Positions 44,591 to 54,453 of a stretch of DNA of 64,000 nt are shown here, in pieces. Source of the DNA: Burkholderia singularis (GTDB lineage Bacteria > Pseudomonadota > Gammaproteobacteria > Burkholderiales > Burkholderiaceae); assembly GCF_900176645.1 (NCBI RefSeq), contig NZ_FXAN01000014.1, positions 1-64,000 on the forward strand, in the 5' to 3' direction. Below the pieces are notes generated by a model. That model had not been told where the DNA came from and made no database searches. It was given only the letters and a program-made list of their open reading frames with translations. The position numbers were made by a program, and so were the translations under genes. The number at the start of each line of letters is the position of its first letter. The first letter of the stretch is position 1.

Positions 44591-45646
44591 TTGAAAACCG
44601 CCCAAGCACTGGAATTCACCGCGCCGCGCGACGACAACACGCGCCTGGCCAACCTCTGCGGCCCGCTCGACGAAAACCTGCGCCAGATCGAACAGGCGCT
44701 CGACGTGACGCTGTCGCGTCGCGGCCACCGGATCGCGATCCGCGGCCGCGGCGCCAAGCTCGCGCTCGCCGCGCTCGAGGATTTCTACAACCGCGCGCGT
44801 GATCCACTGTCGGTCGACGACATCCAGCTCGCGCTCGTCGAGGCGCGCCATCCGGGCAACCCGCGCCACACCGGCAACGGCGGCGACGAAATCGACGTGC
44901 GCCTGCGTGGCGACCCCGACCATCCGTTCGACGAGCCAGCGGGCAACGCCGGCGAACCCGCCGGCGACGACGCGGCACCCAAGCTCTACACGCGCCGCGC
45001 CGATCTGCGCGGCCGCACGCCCGCGCAGCGCGAGTACCTGAAGCAGATTCTGTCGCACGACGTCACGTTCGGCGTCGGGCCGGCGGGCACCGGCAAGACA
45101 TATCTGGCGGTCGCGTGCGCGGTCGACGCGCTCGAGCGCGACCAGGTCAAGCGGATCGTGCTGACGCGCCCGGCCGTCGAGGCGGGCGAGCGGCTCGGCT
45201 TTCTACCGGGCGATCTCGCGCAGAAGGTCGATCCGTATCTGCGGCCGCTGTACGACGCGCTGTACGATCTGCTCGGCTTCGACAAAACCGCGAAGATGTT
45301 CGAGCGCCAGATGATCGAGATCGCGCCGCTCGCCTATATGCGCGGGCGCACGCTGAACCACGCGTTCATCATCCTCGACGAGGCGCAGAACACGACACCC
45401 GAGCAGATGAAGATGTTTCTCACGCGGATCGGTTTCGGCTCGAAGGCGGTCGTCACCGGCGACACGACGCAGGTCGATCTGCCGCGCGGCCACAAGAGCG
45501 GCCTCATCGAGGCCCAACAGGTGCTCTCCGGCGTGCGCGGCATCGCGCTCACGCGCTTCTCGAGCGCCGATGTGGTCCGGCATCCGCTCGTCGCGCGGAT
45601 CGTCGAGGCGTATGACGAATTCCACGCGCAGCGGCAGGACGACTAG
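44591..45646 (+). CDS. ybeZ: PhoH-like ATPase YbeZ
   Basis: A 351-residue P-loop NTPase of the PhoH family. Walker A is GVGPAGTGKTYLA near residue 165, and Walker B/DEAD-like is FIILDEAQNT near residue 260. It is associated with ribosome and RNA metabolism and commonly encoded beside the ribonuclease YbeY, as here. The start is TTG at 44591: 36 bases after miaB with no earlier ATG, and the sequence from there (KTAQALEFTAPRDDN) is typical. A strong hairpin without a T-tract follows the gene. Confidence 0.92.
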   Translation: MKTAQALEFTAPRDDNTRLANLCGPLDENLRQIEQALDVTLSRRGHRIAIRGRGAKLALAALEDFYNRARDPLSVDDIQLALVEARHPGNPRHTGNGGDEIDVRLRGDPDHPFDEPAGNAGEPAGDDAAPKLYTRRADLRGRTPAQREYLKQILSHDVTFGVGPAGTGKTYLAVACAVDALERDQVKRIVLTRPAVEAGERLGFLPGDLAQKVDPYLRPLYDALYDLLGFDKTAKMFERQMIEIAPLAYMRGRTLNHAFIILDEAQNTTPEQMKMFLTRIGFGSKAVVTGDTTQVDLPRGHKSGLIEAQQVLSGVRGIALTRFSSADVVRHPLVARIVEAYDEFHAQRQDD

Positions 45647-45718
45647 GGCCGATTCGCGCCGGCAACGGGCTGGCGAGCGCCGCCGCTTCCGAAGGCCCGC
45701 CTTTTCCGGCGGAAAAGG

Positions 45719-45746
45719 GCGCCCCGCGCCACATCGCGCGGGGCGC
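45719..45746. other. Strong GC hairpin between ybeZ and ybeY
   Basis: A perfect 11-bp stem, GCGCCCCGCGC with GCGCGGGGCGC, has a 6-base loop (CACATC). There is no T-tract, so it may be a rho-assisted or transcript-stabilising structure rather than a classical terminator. Confidence 0.7.
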
Positions 45747-45868
45747 ACGCCAAGTTCGCCTCTGCCGCCAGATCCGGCGCGGCGGCAAGACTCGATGATC
45801 AGGCTATGCAAGCCCCCCGCTTCACCGGTGCGATACTCCTCCCCAACCATCGCCGGACGCCTGTCCAT

Positions 45869-45880
45869 TTGGTGTATCCT
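45869..45880 (+). promoter_or_regulatory. Shared 12-mer upstream of ybeY
   Basis: TTGGTGTATCCT, 28 bases before the ybeY start codon, recurs exactly at 47700-47711 upstream of ybeX. TATCCT could be a -10 box with an upstream TG. The identical context at two functionally related genes suggests a common promoter element. Confidence 0.5.
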
Positions 45881-45907
45881 CAGCGCGTTCAAACCGACGT
45901 AAGCGTG

Positions 45908-46690
45908 ATGAAATCGTCTCGTCCTCCGAAAAAGCCCGCGCACGCCGACGCGGCGCAAACTGAAGCTCCCCGCCTGTCGTTGTTCGACGCCAAAGGCAAA
46001 GTCAAAACGATCGATGCGCAAGCGCTGCGCGTCGATTTCGCCGACGGCCGCAGCCTGATGTTCGACCTGTCCGGCCACTCGGGCGACGCAGCCGTCGCGA
46101 TCGTCGCGCAGCATGCGAACCCGGCGCTGCGCGCGAGCCTCGCGCTGCGTCCCGAGCATTACGACAGCGTGATCGTCGCGGTCGGCGCCGACGAAAACCC
46201 CGACCATGCGCATGACGAAGCCGATGAGGCGCGCGAGCCCGAACTCGACCTTGCGCTCCAATATGGCGACGAAATCGGCGATGCGCAGCGCAAGACGCTG
46301 CCCAAGCGCAAGGTGATCGCCGAATGGCTCGAGGCAGCGCTGTTCGCCGACGCCCAGTTCACCGTGCGCTTCGTCGGCGAAACCGAAGGCCGCGCGCTCA
46401 ACGCAAGCTACCGGCACAAAGACTACCCGACCAACGTGCTGACCTTCGCATACGGCAACGAGCCGGACGGCGCGACGGTCGCCGATCTCGTGCTGTGCTG
46501 CCCCGTCATCGAGAAGGAAGCGCGCACGCAAGGCAAAACGCTCGTCGCGCACTACGCGCATCTGCTCGTGCACGGCGCGCTGCACGCGCAGGGCTACGAT
46601 CACGAGCGGGGCAAAGCGGATGCCGCCGAAATGGAAGCGCTCGAAGTCGATATCCTCGCGCGGCTCGGCTTTCCGAATCCGTATCGCTGA
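45908..46690 (+). CDS. ybeY: rRNA maturation endoribonuclease YbeY with N-terminal extension
   Basis: A zinc-dependent single-strand endoribonuclease needed for 16S rRNA 3'-end maturation. The metal-binding motif HLLVHGALHAQGYDHE lies near the C-terminus, with FVGETEGRALNASYRHKDYPT before it. The protein has 260 residues, about 100 more than E. coli YbeY (155). The extra N-terminal part (DAQALRVDFADGRSLMFDL and DSVIVAVGADENPDHAHDEAD) has good codon usage and seems genuinely translated. The start is ATG 45908 rather than 45806, since a promoter-like 12-mer lies between them. It is separated from ybeZ by a hairpin. Confidence 0.9.
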   Translation: MKSSRPPKKPAHADAAQTEAPRLSLFDAKGKVKTIDAQALRVDFADGRSLMFDLSGHSGDAAVAIVAQHANPALRASLALRPEHYDSVIVAVGADENPDHAHDEADEAREPELDLALQYGDEIGDAQRKTLPKRKVIAEWLEAALFADAQFTVRFVGETEGRALNASYRHKDYPTNVLTFAYGNEPDGATVADLVLCCPVIEKEARTQGKTLVAHYAHLLVHGALHAQGYDHERGKADAAEMEALEVDILARLGFPNPYR

Positions 46691-46708
46691 TCCGCGCAGC
46701 CGTCAGCC

Positions 46709-47347
46709 GTGGACCGCCCTGCCCCCATGCTGCCCGCCTGCGCGTATCCGCCGCCGCTCGGCGAAGCGCGCTACCTGAGCGACGCGGAACTCGCGGCGTC
46801 GCTCGCCGCAGCGCTCGTCAACTGGGATCGCATAAGCGACCTGTGGCTGTTCGGTTATGGCTCGCTGATCTGGAACCCCGGCATGCCGACCGCCGAGGCC
46901 GTGCGCGCAAAGATTCACGGCTATCATCGCGGACTCTATTTGTGGTCGCGCGTGAACCGCGGCACGCCCGAACAGCCGGGACTCGTGCTCGCGCTCGACC
47001 GCGGCGGCTCGTGTACCGGGCTCGCATTCAAGCTCGCCGGCCGCACCGCGATGCCGCACCTCGAAGCGCTATGGCGGCGCGAGATGGCGATGGGTTCGTA
47101 CCGTCCCGCGTGGCTGCCGTGCGTGCTCGCGAACGGCGAGCGCGTCAACGCGCTCGCCTTCGTCATGCGGCGCGACGCGCCGACCTACACCGGCAGGCTG
47201 CCCGACGAAATCGTGAAGACCGTGTTCGGCTGCGCGCGCGGCCGCTACGGCACGACGCTCGACTACGTGAGCCGCACCGTCGCCGCGCTGCGCGACAGCG
47301 GGATGCCCGACCGCGCACTGGAGGCGCTGCTCGCGCGTTGCCGTTAG
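46709..47347 (+). CDS. ChaC-type gamma-glutamylcyclotransferase
   Basis: A 212-residue enzyme of the ChaC group, which splits glutathione into 5-oxoproline and Cys-Gly. The substrate-binding motif WLFGYGSLIWNPG (YGSL) is near residue 48, and a later Glu region, LEALWRREM, carries the catalytic glutamate. It starts 18 bases after ybeY, so it is probably cotranscribed. A functional link with glutathione turnover (the ggt gene at 29.7-31.4 kb) is conceivable but not demonstrated. Confidence 0.88.
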   Translation: MDRPAPMLPACAYPPPLGEARYLSDAELAASLAAALVNWDRISDLWLFGYGSLIWNPGMPTAEAVRAKIHGYHRGLYLWSRVNRGTPEQPGLVLALDRGGSCTGLAFKLAGRTAMPHLEALWRREMAMGSYRPAWLPCVLANGERVNALAFVMRRDAPTYTGRLPDEIVKTVFGCARGRYGTTLDYVSRTVAALRDSGMPDRALEALLARCR

Positions 47348-47759
47348 CGGGCGGCGCGCGGCGCGCCGGCCGGCTGCGGCGGGGCCATCGCGCCACGCCA
47401 CGCGATGCGAATAAGTCCCTGTGCCGCGCAATGCGAGAGCGATCGCGACGCGCGCCATGCGGGCCGCCGGCAAAACCCGCGCGCCCGTTGCGGGCTCGCG
47501 CCACGGCCCGCGAACACGCGGCCGGTGCATGCGCCGGCCATCGCCGCAGCCGCCCGGGCAAGCCCTTTGCCGCCAGTGCCCGCTCGCCGCTTTCTGCGCT
47601 ACGATGAAGGTAGCCGAGCGGGCAGCCGCAACGCAATCGCCCAATCCGCATCCGCACCGCCCGCGTGCCCCGCACGACCGACACGGCAGCGCAACGGCCT
47701 TGGTGTATCCTTCTCAACTCCGTGACAGCGCGCTTTCCATCAAGCGGGAGCGCACCACC
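47348..47759. other. Intergenic region before ybeX
   Basis: No gene is supported in these 412 very GC-rich bases. The 12-mer TTGGTGTATCCT at 47700-47711, a probable promoter element, is near the end. CGGGAG before 47760 is the ybeX ribosome site. Confidence 0.5.
47700..47711 (+). promoter_or_regulatory. Shared 12-mer upstream of ybeX
   Basis: TTGGTGTATCCT, identical to the copy before ybeY, lies 49 bases before the ybeX start codon. It is followed by TCTCAACTCC and then the ribosome site. Confidence 0.5.
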
Positions 47760-48650
47760 ATGAACGATTCGTATCCCAGTCGAAAGCCTACCGACAAACC
47801 GCATGAAAAGCGCTCGCTGCTCGAGCGCCTGACCGACTTCATCTCGCCCGAGCCCGAATCGCGGGCCGAACTCCTCGAAATCCTGCAGGACGCGCACGAA
47901 CGCAATCTGATCGACGCTGATTCGCTGTCGATGATCGAAGGGGTGTTCCAGGTATCCGACCTGTGCGCGCGCGACATCATGGTGCCCCGCGCGCAAATGG
48001 ACGCGATCAACATCGCCGACAAGCCCGAGGATTTCATCCCGTTCGTGCTCGAAAAAGCGCACTCGCGCTACCCCGTCTACGAAGACAACCGCGACAACGT
48101 CATCGGCGTGCTGCTCGCGAAGGATTTGCTGCGCTTTTACGCCGAAGAGGAATTCGACGTGCGCGGAATGCTGCGCCCCGCCGTCTTTATCCCCGAATCG
48201 AAGCGGCTGAACGTGCTGCTGCACGATTTCCGCGTGAATCGAAACCATCTCGCGATCGTCGTCGACGAATACGGCGGCGTCGCAGGCCTCATCACGATCG
48301 AGGATGTGCTCGAGCAGATCGTCGGCGACATCGAGGACGAATACGATTTCGACGAGGAAGCAGGCAACATCATCGCCGCGCCGGACGGCCGCTATCGCGT
48401 CCGCGCGCTCACCGAGATCGAGCAATTCAACGAAACGTTCGGCACCCATTTTTCGGATGACGAAGTCGACACGATTGGCGGACTCATCACGCACCATTTC
48501 GGCCGCGTGCCGCATCGCGGCGAAAAAGTGCGCCTGGGCGACCTGGTATTCGAGATCCAGCGCGGCGACGCCCGCCAGATCCACGTGCTGCTCGTGCGCC
48601 GCACGCCACTCGCGAGCCGGCGCGGTCTCACGGCCGGCGAAACCGAATGA
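47760..48650 (+). CDS. ybeX: CBS-domain protein YbeX (CorC family)
   Basis: A 296-residue cytoplasmic protein with two CBS domains (from about residues 70 and 135: ARDIMVPRAQMDAI, then AIVVDEYGGVAGLITIEDVLE) and a C-terminal CorC/HlyC domain (DTIGGLITHHFGRVPHRGE). Known relatives affect magnesium/cobalt efflux, and in E. coli YbeX works with the YbeY/YbeZ ribosome pathway. The ATG at 47760 follows CGGGAG. It precedes lnt, the classical ybeX-lnt order. Confidence 0.93.
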   Translation: MNDSYPSRKPTDKPHEKRSLLERLTDFISPEPESRAELLEILQDAHERNLIDADSLSMIEGVFQVSDLCARDIMVPRAQMDAINIADKPEDFIPFVLEKAHSRYPVYEDNRDNVIGVLLAKDLLRFYAEEEFDVRGMLRPAVFIPESKRLNVLLHDFRVNRNHLAIVVDEYGGVAGLITIEDVLEQIVGDIEDEYDFDEEAGNIIAAPDGRYRVRALTEIEQFNETFGTHFSDDEVDTIGGLITHHFGRVPHRGEKVRLGDLVFEIQRGDARQIHVLLVRRTPLASRRGLTAGETE

Positions 48651-48734
48651 CCGCGCGATAGCGCCACGATCGGCGCCGCCCTTGACGCCGGCTGGCCCGC
48701 AAGCCGCCCTCTTCAACGCTTTTCCGACGCCCGC

Positions 48735-50417
48735 ATGGCCGAACCGATTTCGACCCGCCCGCCGCACGGCGCTTGCCCAACGGCCGCCGGCAGCGCGCTG
48801 CCCGTCTGGCACTATCCCGCCGCGCTGCTCGCGGGCGCGGCCAATACGCTGACGTTCGCGCCGACGCCGCACGGCGGCTGGCTGCAAATCGCCGTGTTCG
48901 CGTGGCTGTTCGCGCAGCTCGCGCGCACCACCCGCTGGACGCAAGCGGCGGCAACGGGCGGCGCGTTCGGCTTCGGCAACTTCATCACCGGCATCTGGTG
49001 GCTCTATATCAGCATGCACGTGTACGGCGAGATGGCCGCGCCGCTCGCGGGCGGCGCGCTTGTGCTGTTCTGCGCGTATCTGTCGATCTATCCCGCGTTC
49101 GCGGCGGCACTCTGGTCGTTGTGCACCCGGCGCGCGCATCGCATGGCTGCCGCCGGCCAACGCCCGTTGCCGCCGGCGTGGTATCACGCGTTCGCGTTCG
49201 CGAGCGCGTGGGCCGTCGGCGAATGGCTGCGCGGCACCGTGTTCACCGGCTTTCCGTGGCTCGCGAGCGGCTACGCGCAAGTCGACGGCCCGCTTGCCGG
49301 CTATGCGTCGCTCGTCGGCGTCTATGGCGTCGCGTGGGTGCTCGCGCTCGTCGCGGCTCTGGCGGTGCAGGCGGTCGTCCGCGTGCGCGCCGGCAGGCGC
49401 GCGGCGGCCTCGCCGGGCGACGCGCGCCCCGCGAACGCGGCGGGCACGGCGAACGCCGCCGCGCCGGCGCTCACGGCGCTCGCGCTCGTCGCGGCCGGCC
49501 CGCTGCTCGCGCTCGTGCCGTGGACCGTGCCCGCGAACGCGCCGCTCGATGTGCGGCTGCTGCAAGGCAACGTCAAACAGGAGATCAAGTTCGAGCAAGC
49601 GGGCATCGACGCGGCGATCGAGCTGTATCAAAAGATGATCACCGACAAGCCGGCCGATCTGATCGTCACGCCGGAAACGGCAATAGCGGTCATGACGATC
49701 CAGGACTTGCCCGAGTCGTTTGCCCGCGCGATCCGCCAGTTCAGCGACACGACGAACACGTCGATCGTGTTCGGCGCGGTGGGCGATACGATCACCGAGG
49801 ACGGCAGAATTGTCGATTACACGAACAGCCTGTATGGCGTAACGCCGCATTCGCGCGACATCTACCGTTACGACAAGCACCACCTGGTGCCGTTCGGCGA
49901 GTTCATCCCTTGGGGTTTTCGCTGGTTCGTCGACCTGATGAAGATGCCGCTCGGCGATTTCGCGCGCGGCGCGCTCGTGCAGCCGCCCTTCATCGTGCGC
50001 AACCAGCCGGTGATGGTCGACATCTGCTACGAGGATCTCTTCGGCGAGCAGATCGCCGCGTCGATCCGCGACAATCCGGTGTCGCCCGGCGTGCTCGTGA
50101 ACGCAACGAATCTCGCGTGGTTCGGCGACACGATCGCGCTCGACCAGCATCTGCAAATCGCGCGGATGCGCTCGCTCGAAACGGGCCGGCCGATGCTGCG
50201 CGCGACCAATACCGGCATGACGGCCGCGATCGACGCGCACGGGCGCGTGATCGGCCGATTGAAGCCTTACACGATCGGCTCGCTCGACGTGCGGATCGAA
50301 GGCACGGCGGGCCGCACGCCGTATGTGATGAGCGGCGACAGTACGGTGCTCGCGCTTTCGCTGCTGCTGCTCGCAGCCGGTTTCGCGCTCGGGCGCAGAT
50401 CGCGCCGGCGCAGCTGA
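48735..50417 (+). CDS. lnt: Apolipoprotein N-acyltransferase
   Basis: An inner-membrane enzyme adding the third acyl chain to the N-terminal Cys of lipoproteins. Several hydrophobic helices occupy the first 250 residues; a nitrilase-like periplasmic domain follows. The catalytic triad is visible: Glu314 in VTPETAI, a Lys in the following segment, and Cys431 in VDICYEDLF. 560 residues, slightly longer than E. coli (512). It lies directly downstream of ybeX, as in other proteobacteria. Confidence 0.94.
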   Translation: MAEPISTRPPHGACPTAAGSALPVWHYPAALLAGAANTLTFAPTPHGGWLQIAVFAWLFAQLARTTRWTQAAATGGAFGFGNFITGIWWLYISMHVYGEMAAPLAGGALVLFCAYLSIYPAFAAALWSLCTRRAHRMAAAGQRPLPPAWYHAFAFASAWAVGEWLRGTVFTGFPWLASGYAQVDGPLAGYASLVGVYGVAWVLALVAALAVQAVVRVRAGRRAAASPGDARPANAAGTANAAAPALTALALVAAGPLLALVPWTVPANAPLDVRLLQGNVKQEIKFEQAGIDAAIELYQKMITDKPADLIVTPETAIAVMTIQDLPESFARAIRQFSDTTNTSIVFGAVGDTITEDGRIVDYTNSLYGVTPHSRDIYRYDKHHLVPFGEFIPWGFRWFVDLMKMPLGDFARGALVQPPFIVRNQPVMVDICYEDLFGEQIAASIRDNPVSPGVLVNATNLAWFGDTIALDQHLQIARMRSLETGRPMLRATNTGMTAAIDAHGRVIGRLKPYTIGSLDVRIEGTAGRTPYVMSGDSTVLALSLLLLAAGFALGRRSRRRS

Positions 50418-50715
50418 CGCGCCGCCCGTTCACGCTCGACCGGGCGCGCGCGGTGCCGTGGCGCCCTCCATGCCGGGCGCGGCTGGACGGCAAGCGGCGC
50501 GCAATGTGCCGCGAAACGCGCGAAATACACAAAACGCGCGCAACGTGAGCTGCACCGCCATTGCGCGCCACCCCATTCCGAACGCACCCCCGCGCCGATC
50601 CGGTAAAATTGCACGTTTCAGCACAGACCCCAGCCGCGCGCCGCGCGAGCTGACGGCACGGGCGCCGCCCGCGCCGGCGGCCCGCAACGCCCGCCCAGCG
50701 CCCCGAAGGCTCCTC

Positions 50716-51723
50716 ATGCTCACGTTTCAGCAAATCATCCTGACGCTCCAGTCCTATTGGGACAGGCAGGGCTGCGCCCTGCTCCAGCCGATCGACATGG
50801 AAGTCGGCGCCGGCACGTCGCACGTGCACACGTTCCTGCGCGCGGTCGGCCCCGAGCCGTGGCGCGCCGCCTACGTGCAGCCGTCGCGACGCCCGAAGGA
50901 TGGCCGCTACGGCGAAAACCCGAACCGTCTGCAGCACTACTACCAATACCAGGTGGTGCTCAAGCCGGCGCCGGAAAACATCCTCGATCTGTACCTCGGC
51001 TCGCTCGAAGCGCTCGGCTTCGATCTCAAGCAAAACGACGTGCGCTTCGTCGAAGACGACTGGGAAAATCCGACGCTCGGCGCGTGGGGGCTCGGCTGGG
51101 AAGTGTGGCTAAACGGCATGGAAGTCACGCAGTTCACGTACTTCCAGCAGGTGGGCGGCCTCGACTGCAAACCGGTGCTGGGCGAGATCACTTACGGGCT
51201 CGAACGTCTCGCGATGTATCTGCAGAAGGTCGAAAACGTCTACGACCTCATCTGGACCGAATGGGAAGAACAAGGGCCGAACGGCCCCGAGCTGCGCCGC
51301 CTCACGTATGGCGACGTGTATCACCAGAACGAAGTCGAGCAGTCGACGTACAACTTCGAGCAAGCGAACGTCGAGCTGCTGTTCACGTTCTTCAACAGCT
51401 ACGAAGCCGAGGCGAAGCGGATGATCGACGCGCAGCTCGCGCTGCCCGCGTATGAGCTGGTGCTGAAAGCCGGCCATACGTTCAACCTGCTCGACGCGCG
51501 CGGCGCGATCTCGGTGACCGAGCGCGCCGCGTATATCGGCCGGATTCGCGCGTTGTCGCGGCTCGTCGCGCAGGCGTATTACGATTCGCGCGAAAAGCTC
51601 GGCTTCCCGATGATCGGCAACCTGGTCAAGGGCGTGCCCGGCCTCATCACCGACGCGCAGGAAGCCGCGCAGCCCGCGTGGGCGCCGGCGCTGAAAGCCG
51701 AACGCAAGATCGATCAGGACTGA
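50716..51723 (+). CDS. glyQ: Glycyl-tRNA synthetase alpha subunit
   Basis: The catalytic (class II) subunit of heterotetrameric glycyl-tRNA synthetase, 335 residues. The N-terminus [20 protein letters not shown] and the motif 2 loop [20 protein letters not shown] are characteristic. The ATG at 50716 begins the conserved start, while the frame is open upstream to 50458. The beta subunit follows 16 bases later, so both are translated from one message. Confidence 0.96.
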   Translation: MLTFQQIILTLQSYWDRQGCALLQPIDMEVGAGTSHVHTFLRAVGPEPWRAAYVQPSRRPKDGRYGENPNRLQHYYQYQVVLKPAPENILDLYLGSLEALGFDLKQNDVRFVEDDWENPTLGAWGLGWEVWLNGMEVTQFTYFQQVGGLDCKPVLGEITYGLERLAMYLQKVENVYDLIWTEWEEQGPNGPELRRLTYGDVYHQNEVEQSTYNFEQANVELLFTFFNSYEAEAKRMIDAQLALPAYELVLKAGHTFNLLDARGAISVTERAAYIGRIRALSRLVAQAYYDSREKLGFPMIGNLVKGVPGLITDAQEAAQPAWAPALKAERKIDQD

Positions 51724-51739
51724 CGAGATTCTCCACATC

Positions 51740-53839
51740 ATGACGCAAAACCATCCCGCTCCCCTGCTCGTCGAACTGCTGACCGAAGAACTGCCGCCCA
51801 AGGCGCTGGCCCGTCTCGGCGACGCATTCGCCGAAGGCCTCGCGCAGCGCCTCGCCGCGCGCGACTTGATCGAAGGTGAACTCGCGTTCGAGCGCTACGC
51901 GACGCCGCGGCGTCTTGCCGTCGTCGTGCACCAGGTGCGCGCCGTCGCGCCCGATCGCCAAGTCCGCGAAAAAGTGCTGCCGGTGTCGGTCGCGCTCGAC
52001 GCCGACGGCAAACCAACCGCGCCGCTCGCGAAGAAGCTCGCGGCGCTCGGCCACTCGAATCTGTCCGTGGCCGATCTCGAACGCGCGCAGGACGGCAAGG
52101 CCGAAGCGTTCTTCGTCAACTACACGGCGGCCGGCACGCCGCTCGCCGCCGGCCTGCAGGCCGCACTGGACGAAACGCTCGCGAAGCTGCCGATTCCGAA
52201 GGTGATGACCTACCAGCGCCCGGACGGCACCGACGTCCAATTCGTGCGCCCCGTGCATCGGCTCACCGTGCTGCACGGCCAAGCCGTCGTGCCCGTGACC
52301 GCGTTCGGCATCGACGCGGGCGACACCACGCTCGGCCACCGCTTTCTGTCCGACGGCCGCATCGCGATCCACGACGCGAGCGCCTATGCGGACACGCTGC
52401 GCGCAAAGGGCCGCGTGATCGCGCAATTCGCCGAGCGCAGGGAAGCGATCCGCACGCAGCTCGACGCGCATGCCGAAGGCGATCGCGTCGTGATGCCGCA
52501 AGCGCTGCTCGACGAGGTGACCGCGCTCGTCGAATGGCCGGTGGTCTATCCGTGCCGCTTCGAGGACGAATTCCTGCAAGTGCCGCAGGAATGCCTGATC
52601 CTGACGATGCAGACCAACCAGAAGTATTTCGCGCTCACCGACGCGGCGGGCAAGCTGCGCTCGCGCTTTCTGATCGTGTCGAACATCGAGACGAAAACGC
52701 CCGCCGAAATCGTCGAGGGCAACGAGCGCGTCGTGCGCCCGCGCCTGGCCGACGCGAAGTTCTTCTTCGAGCAGGACAAGAAGGTCAAGCTCGCCGATCG
52801 CGTGCCGCGCCTCGCGAACGTCGTCTACCACAACAAGCTCGGCTCGCAACTCGCGCGCGTCGAGCGGATCGAGGCGCTGGCCGGCGAGATCGCGCCCGCG
52901 CTCGGCGCCGATGCCGCGCTCGCGCGGCGCGCCGCGCGTCTGGCGAAGGCGGACCTGTTGACCGACATGGTCGGCGAATTCCCCGAGCTGCAAGGCACGA
53001 TGGGCACATACTACGCGCGCCACGACGGCGAACCGGACGAGGTCGCGCTCGCGTGCACCGAGCATTACCAGCCGCGCTTCTCCGGCGATGCGCTGCCGAG
53101 CCAGCCGGTCAGCACTGCCGTCGCGCTTGCCGACAAGCTCGAGACGATCGTCGGCATCTGGGGGATCGGCCTTGCGCCGACGGGCGAGAAAGATCCCTAC
53201 GCGCTGCGCCGTCATGCGCTCGGCGTGTTGCGGCTGCTGCTCGAAAAGCGGCTGCCGCTCGACCTCGTCTCGCTGCTGCGTGCCGCGCATGCGCGCTTCT
53301 CGGCCGTGCCAGACGTCGCCGAATCGACGGATGCGCTCCATGCGTTCTTCATCGACCGCCTGCGCGGTCTGCTGCGCGAGCGCGGCTACACCACGGGCGA
53401 AATCGACGCGGTGCTGGGCCTGAATCCGACGCGCATCGACGATCTGATCGAGCGCCTCGACGCGGTGCGCGAGTTCACGCGCCTCGCGGAAGCGCAGGCG
53501 CTCGCCGCGGCGAACAAGCGGATCTCGAACATCCTGAAGAAGTCCGACGGCGGCACGAACGGCGCGGTGCAGGCCGCGCTGCTCGTCGAGGCGGCCGAGA
53601 AGGCGTTGCACGACGAGCTGGCGCAGGTCGCGCCACGCGTGCAGTCGCAGCTCGCCGCGCGTGCGTACACGGGCGCGCTGTCCGCGCTCGCGGCGCTGCG
53701 CGCGCCCGTCGACACGTTCTTCAACGACGTGATGGTGAACGCCGACGACCCGGCGCTGCGCGCGAACCGGCTCGCGCTCCTCGCCGCGCTGCATCAGCAG
53801 ATGAACTGCGTCGCCGATATCTCGAAGCTCGCCGCATAA
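51740..53839 (+). CDS. glyS: Glycyl-tRNA synthetase beta subunit
   Basis: The tRNA-binding subunit of glycyl-tRNA synthetase, 699 residues (usual range 690-700). It begins with [20 protein letters not shown] and contains KSxK-free beta-subunit landmarks such as [20 protein letters not shown] and [18 protein letters not shown]. The C-terminal part has the DALR-type anticodon-binding region. It follows glyQ closely and precedes gmhB by 16 bases. Confidence 0.95.
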   Translation: MTQNHPAPLLVELLTEELPPKALARLGDAFAEGLAQRLAARDLIEGELAFERYATPRRLAVVVHQVRAVAPDRQVREKVLPVSVALDADGKPTAPLAKKLAALGHSNLSVADLERAQDGKAEAFFVNYTAAGTPLAAGLQAALDETLAKLPIPKVMTYQRPDGTDVQFVRPVHRLTVLHGQAVVPVTAFGIDAGDTTLGHRFLSDGRIAIHDASAYADTLRAKGRVIAQFAERREAIRTQLDAHAEGDRVVMPQALLDEVTALVEWPVVYPCRFEDEFLQVPQECLILTMQTNQKYFALTDAAGKLRSRFLIVSNIETKTPAEIVEGNERVVRPRLADAKFFFEQDKKVKLADRVPRLANVVYHNKLGSQLARVERIEALAGEIAPALGADAALARRAARLAKADLLTDMVGEFPELQGTMGTYYARHDGEPDEVALACTEHYQPRFSGDALPSQPVSTAVALADKLETIVGIWGIGLAPTGEKDPYALRRHALGVLRLLLEKRLPLDLVSLLRAAHARFSAVPDVAESTDALHAFFIDRLRGLLRERGYTTGEIDAVLGLNPTRIDDLIERLDAVREFTRLAEAQALAAANKRISNILKKSDGGTNGAVQAALLVEAAEKALHDELAQVAPRVQSQLAARAYTGALSALAALRAPVDTFFNDVMVNADDPALRANRLALLAALHQQMNCVADISKLAA

Positions 53840-53855
53840 GACCGGGAGCCACGCG

Positions 53856-54419
53856 ATGCCGACCAGCGCCAGCAAAAAACTCGTCGTCCTCGATCGGGAC
53901 GGCGTCATCAACGTCGATTCGGACGCGTTCGTCAAATCGGTCGACGAATGGATCGCGCTGCCCGGCAGCCTCGAGGCGATCGCGCGGCTCAACCATGCGG
54001 GCTACCGGGTCGTCGTCGCGACCAATCAGTCAGGCATCGGCCGGGGGCTGTTCGACATGGCGACGCTCAACGCGATGCATTTGAAGATGCAACGCGCGGC
54101 CGCCGCGGTCGGCGCCCGGATCGACGCGGTGTTCTTCTGCCCGCACACGGCCGACGATCACTGCGACTGCCGCAAGCCGAAGCCCGGCATGATGAAGCAG
54201 ATCGCCGAGCGCTTCGAGATCGATCCGGCCGCCACGCCGATCGTCGGCGATTCGCTGCGCGATCTGCAAGCAGGCGCGGCACTCGGCTTCAGAACGCATT
54301 TGGTGCTGACCGGCAAAGGCAAGAAGACGCTCGCCGACGGCGGCTTGCCGGACGGCACCCGCGTTCACGACGATCTGCGCGCCTTCGCGCTCGATTTTCT
54401 TTCCGAAGAACAAGAGTGA
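53856..54419 (+). CDS. gmhB: D-glycero-beta-D-manno-heptose-1,7-bisphosphate 7-phosphatase
   Basis: Removes the 7-phosphate from heptose bisphosphate in ADP-heptose synthesis for the LPS core. HAD family, 187 residues: nucleophile motif VLDRDGVIN at the start, SGIGRGLF, and the zinc-binding cysteine loop CPHTADDHCDCRKPKPGM typical of GmhB. IVGDSLRDLQAG is the fourth motif. The ATG is preceded by GGGAG. It sits in the conserved glyS-gmhB-plsC run. Confidence 0.94.
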   Translation: MPTSASKKLVVLDRDGVINVDSDAFVKSVDEWIALPGSLEAIARLNHAGYRVVVATNQSGIGRGLFDMATLNAMHLKMQRAAAAVGARIDAVFFCPHTADDHCDCRKPKPGMMKQIAERFEIDPAATPIVGDSLRDLQAGAALGFRTHLVLTGKGKKTLADGGLPDGTRVHDDLRAFALDFLSEEQE

Positions 54420-54453
54420 AGCGCCCCGCTTCCTCGCCCATTGACGCCACGCC

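Noticed and set aside
47163-50240. A 1025-codon minus-strand frame
   Set aside because: It is antisense to ybeX and lnt, with no domain; high-GC codon bias opens such frames.
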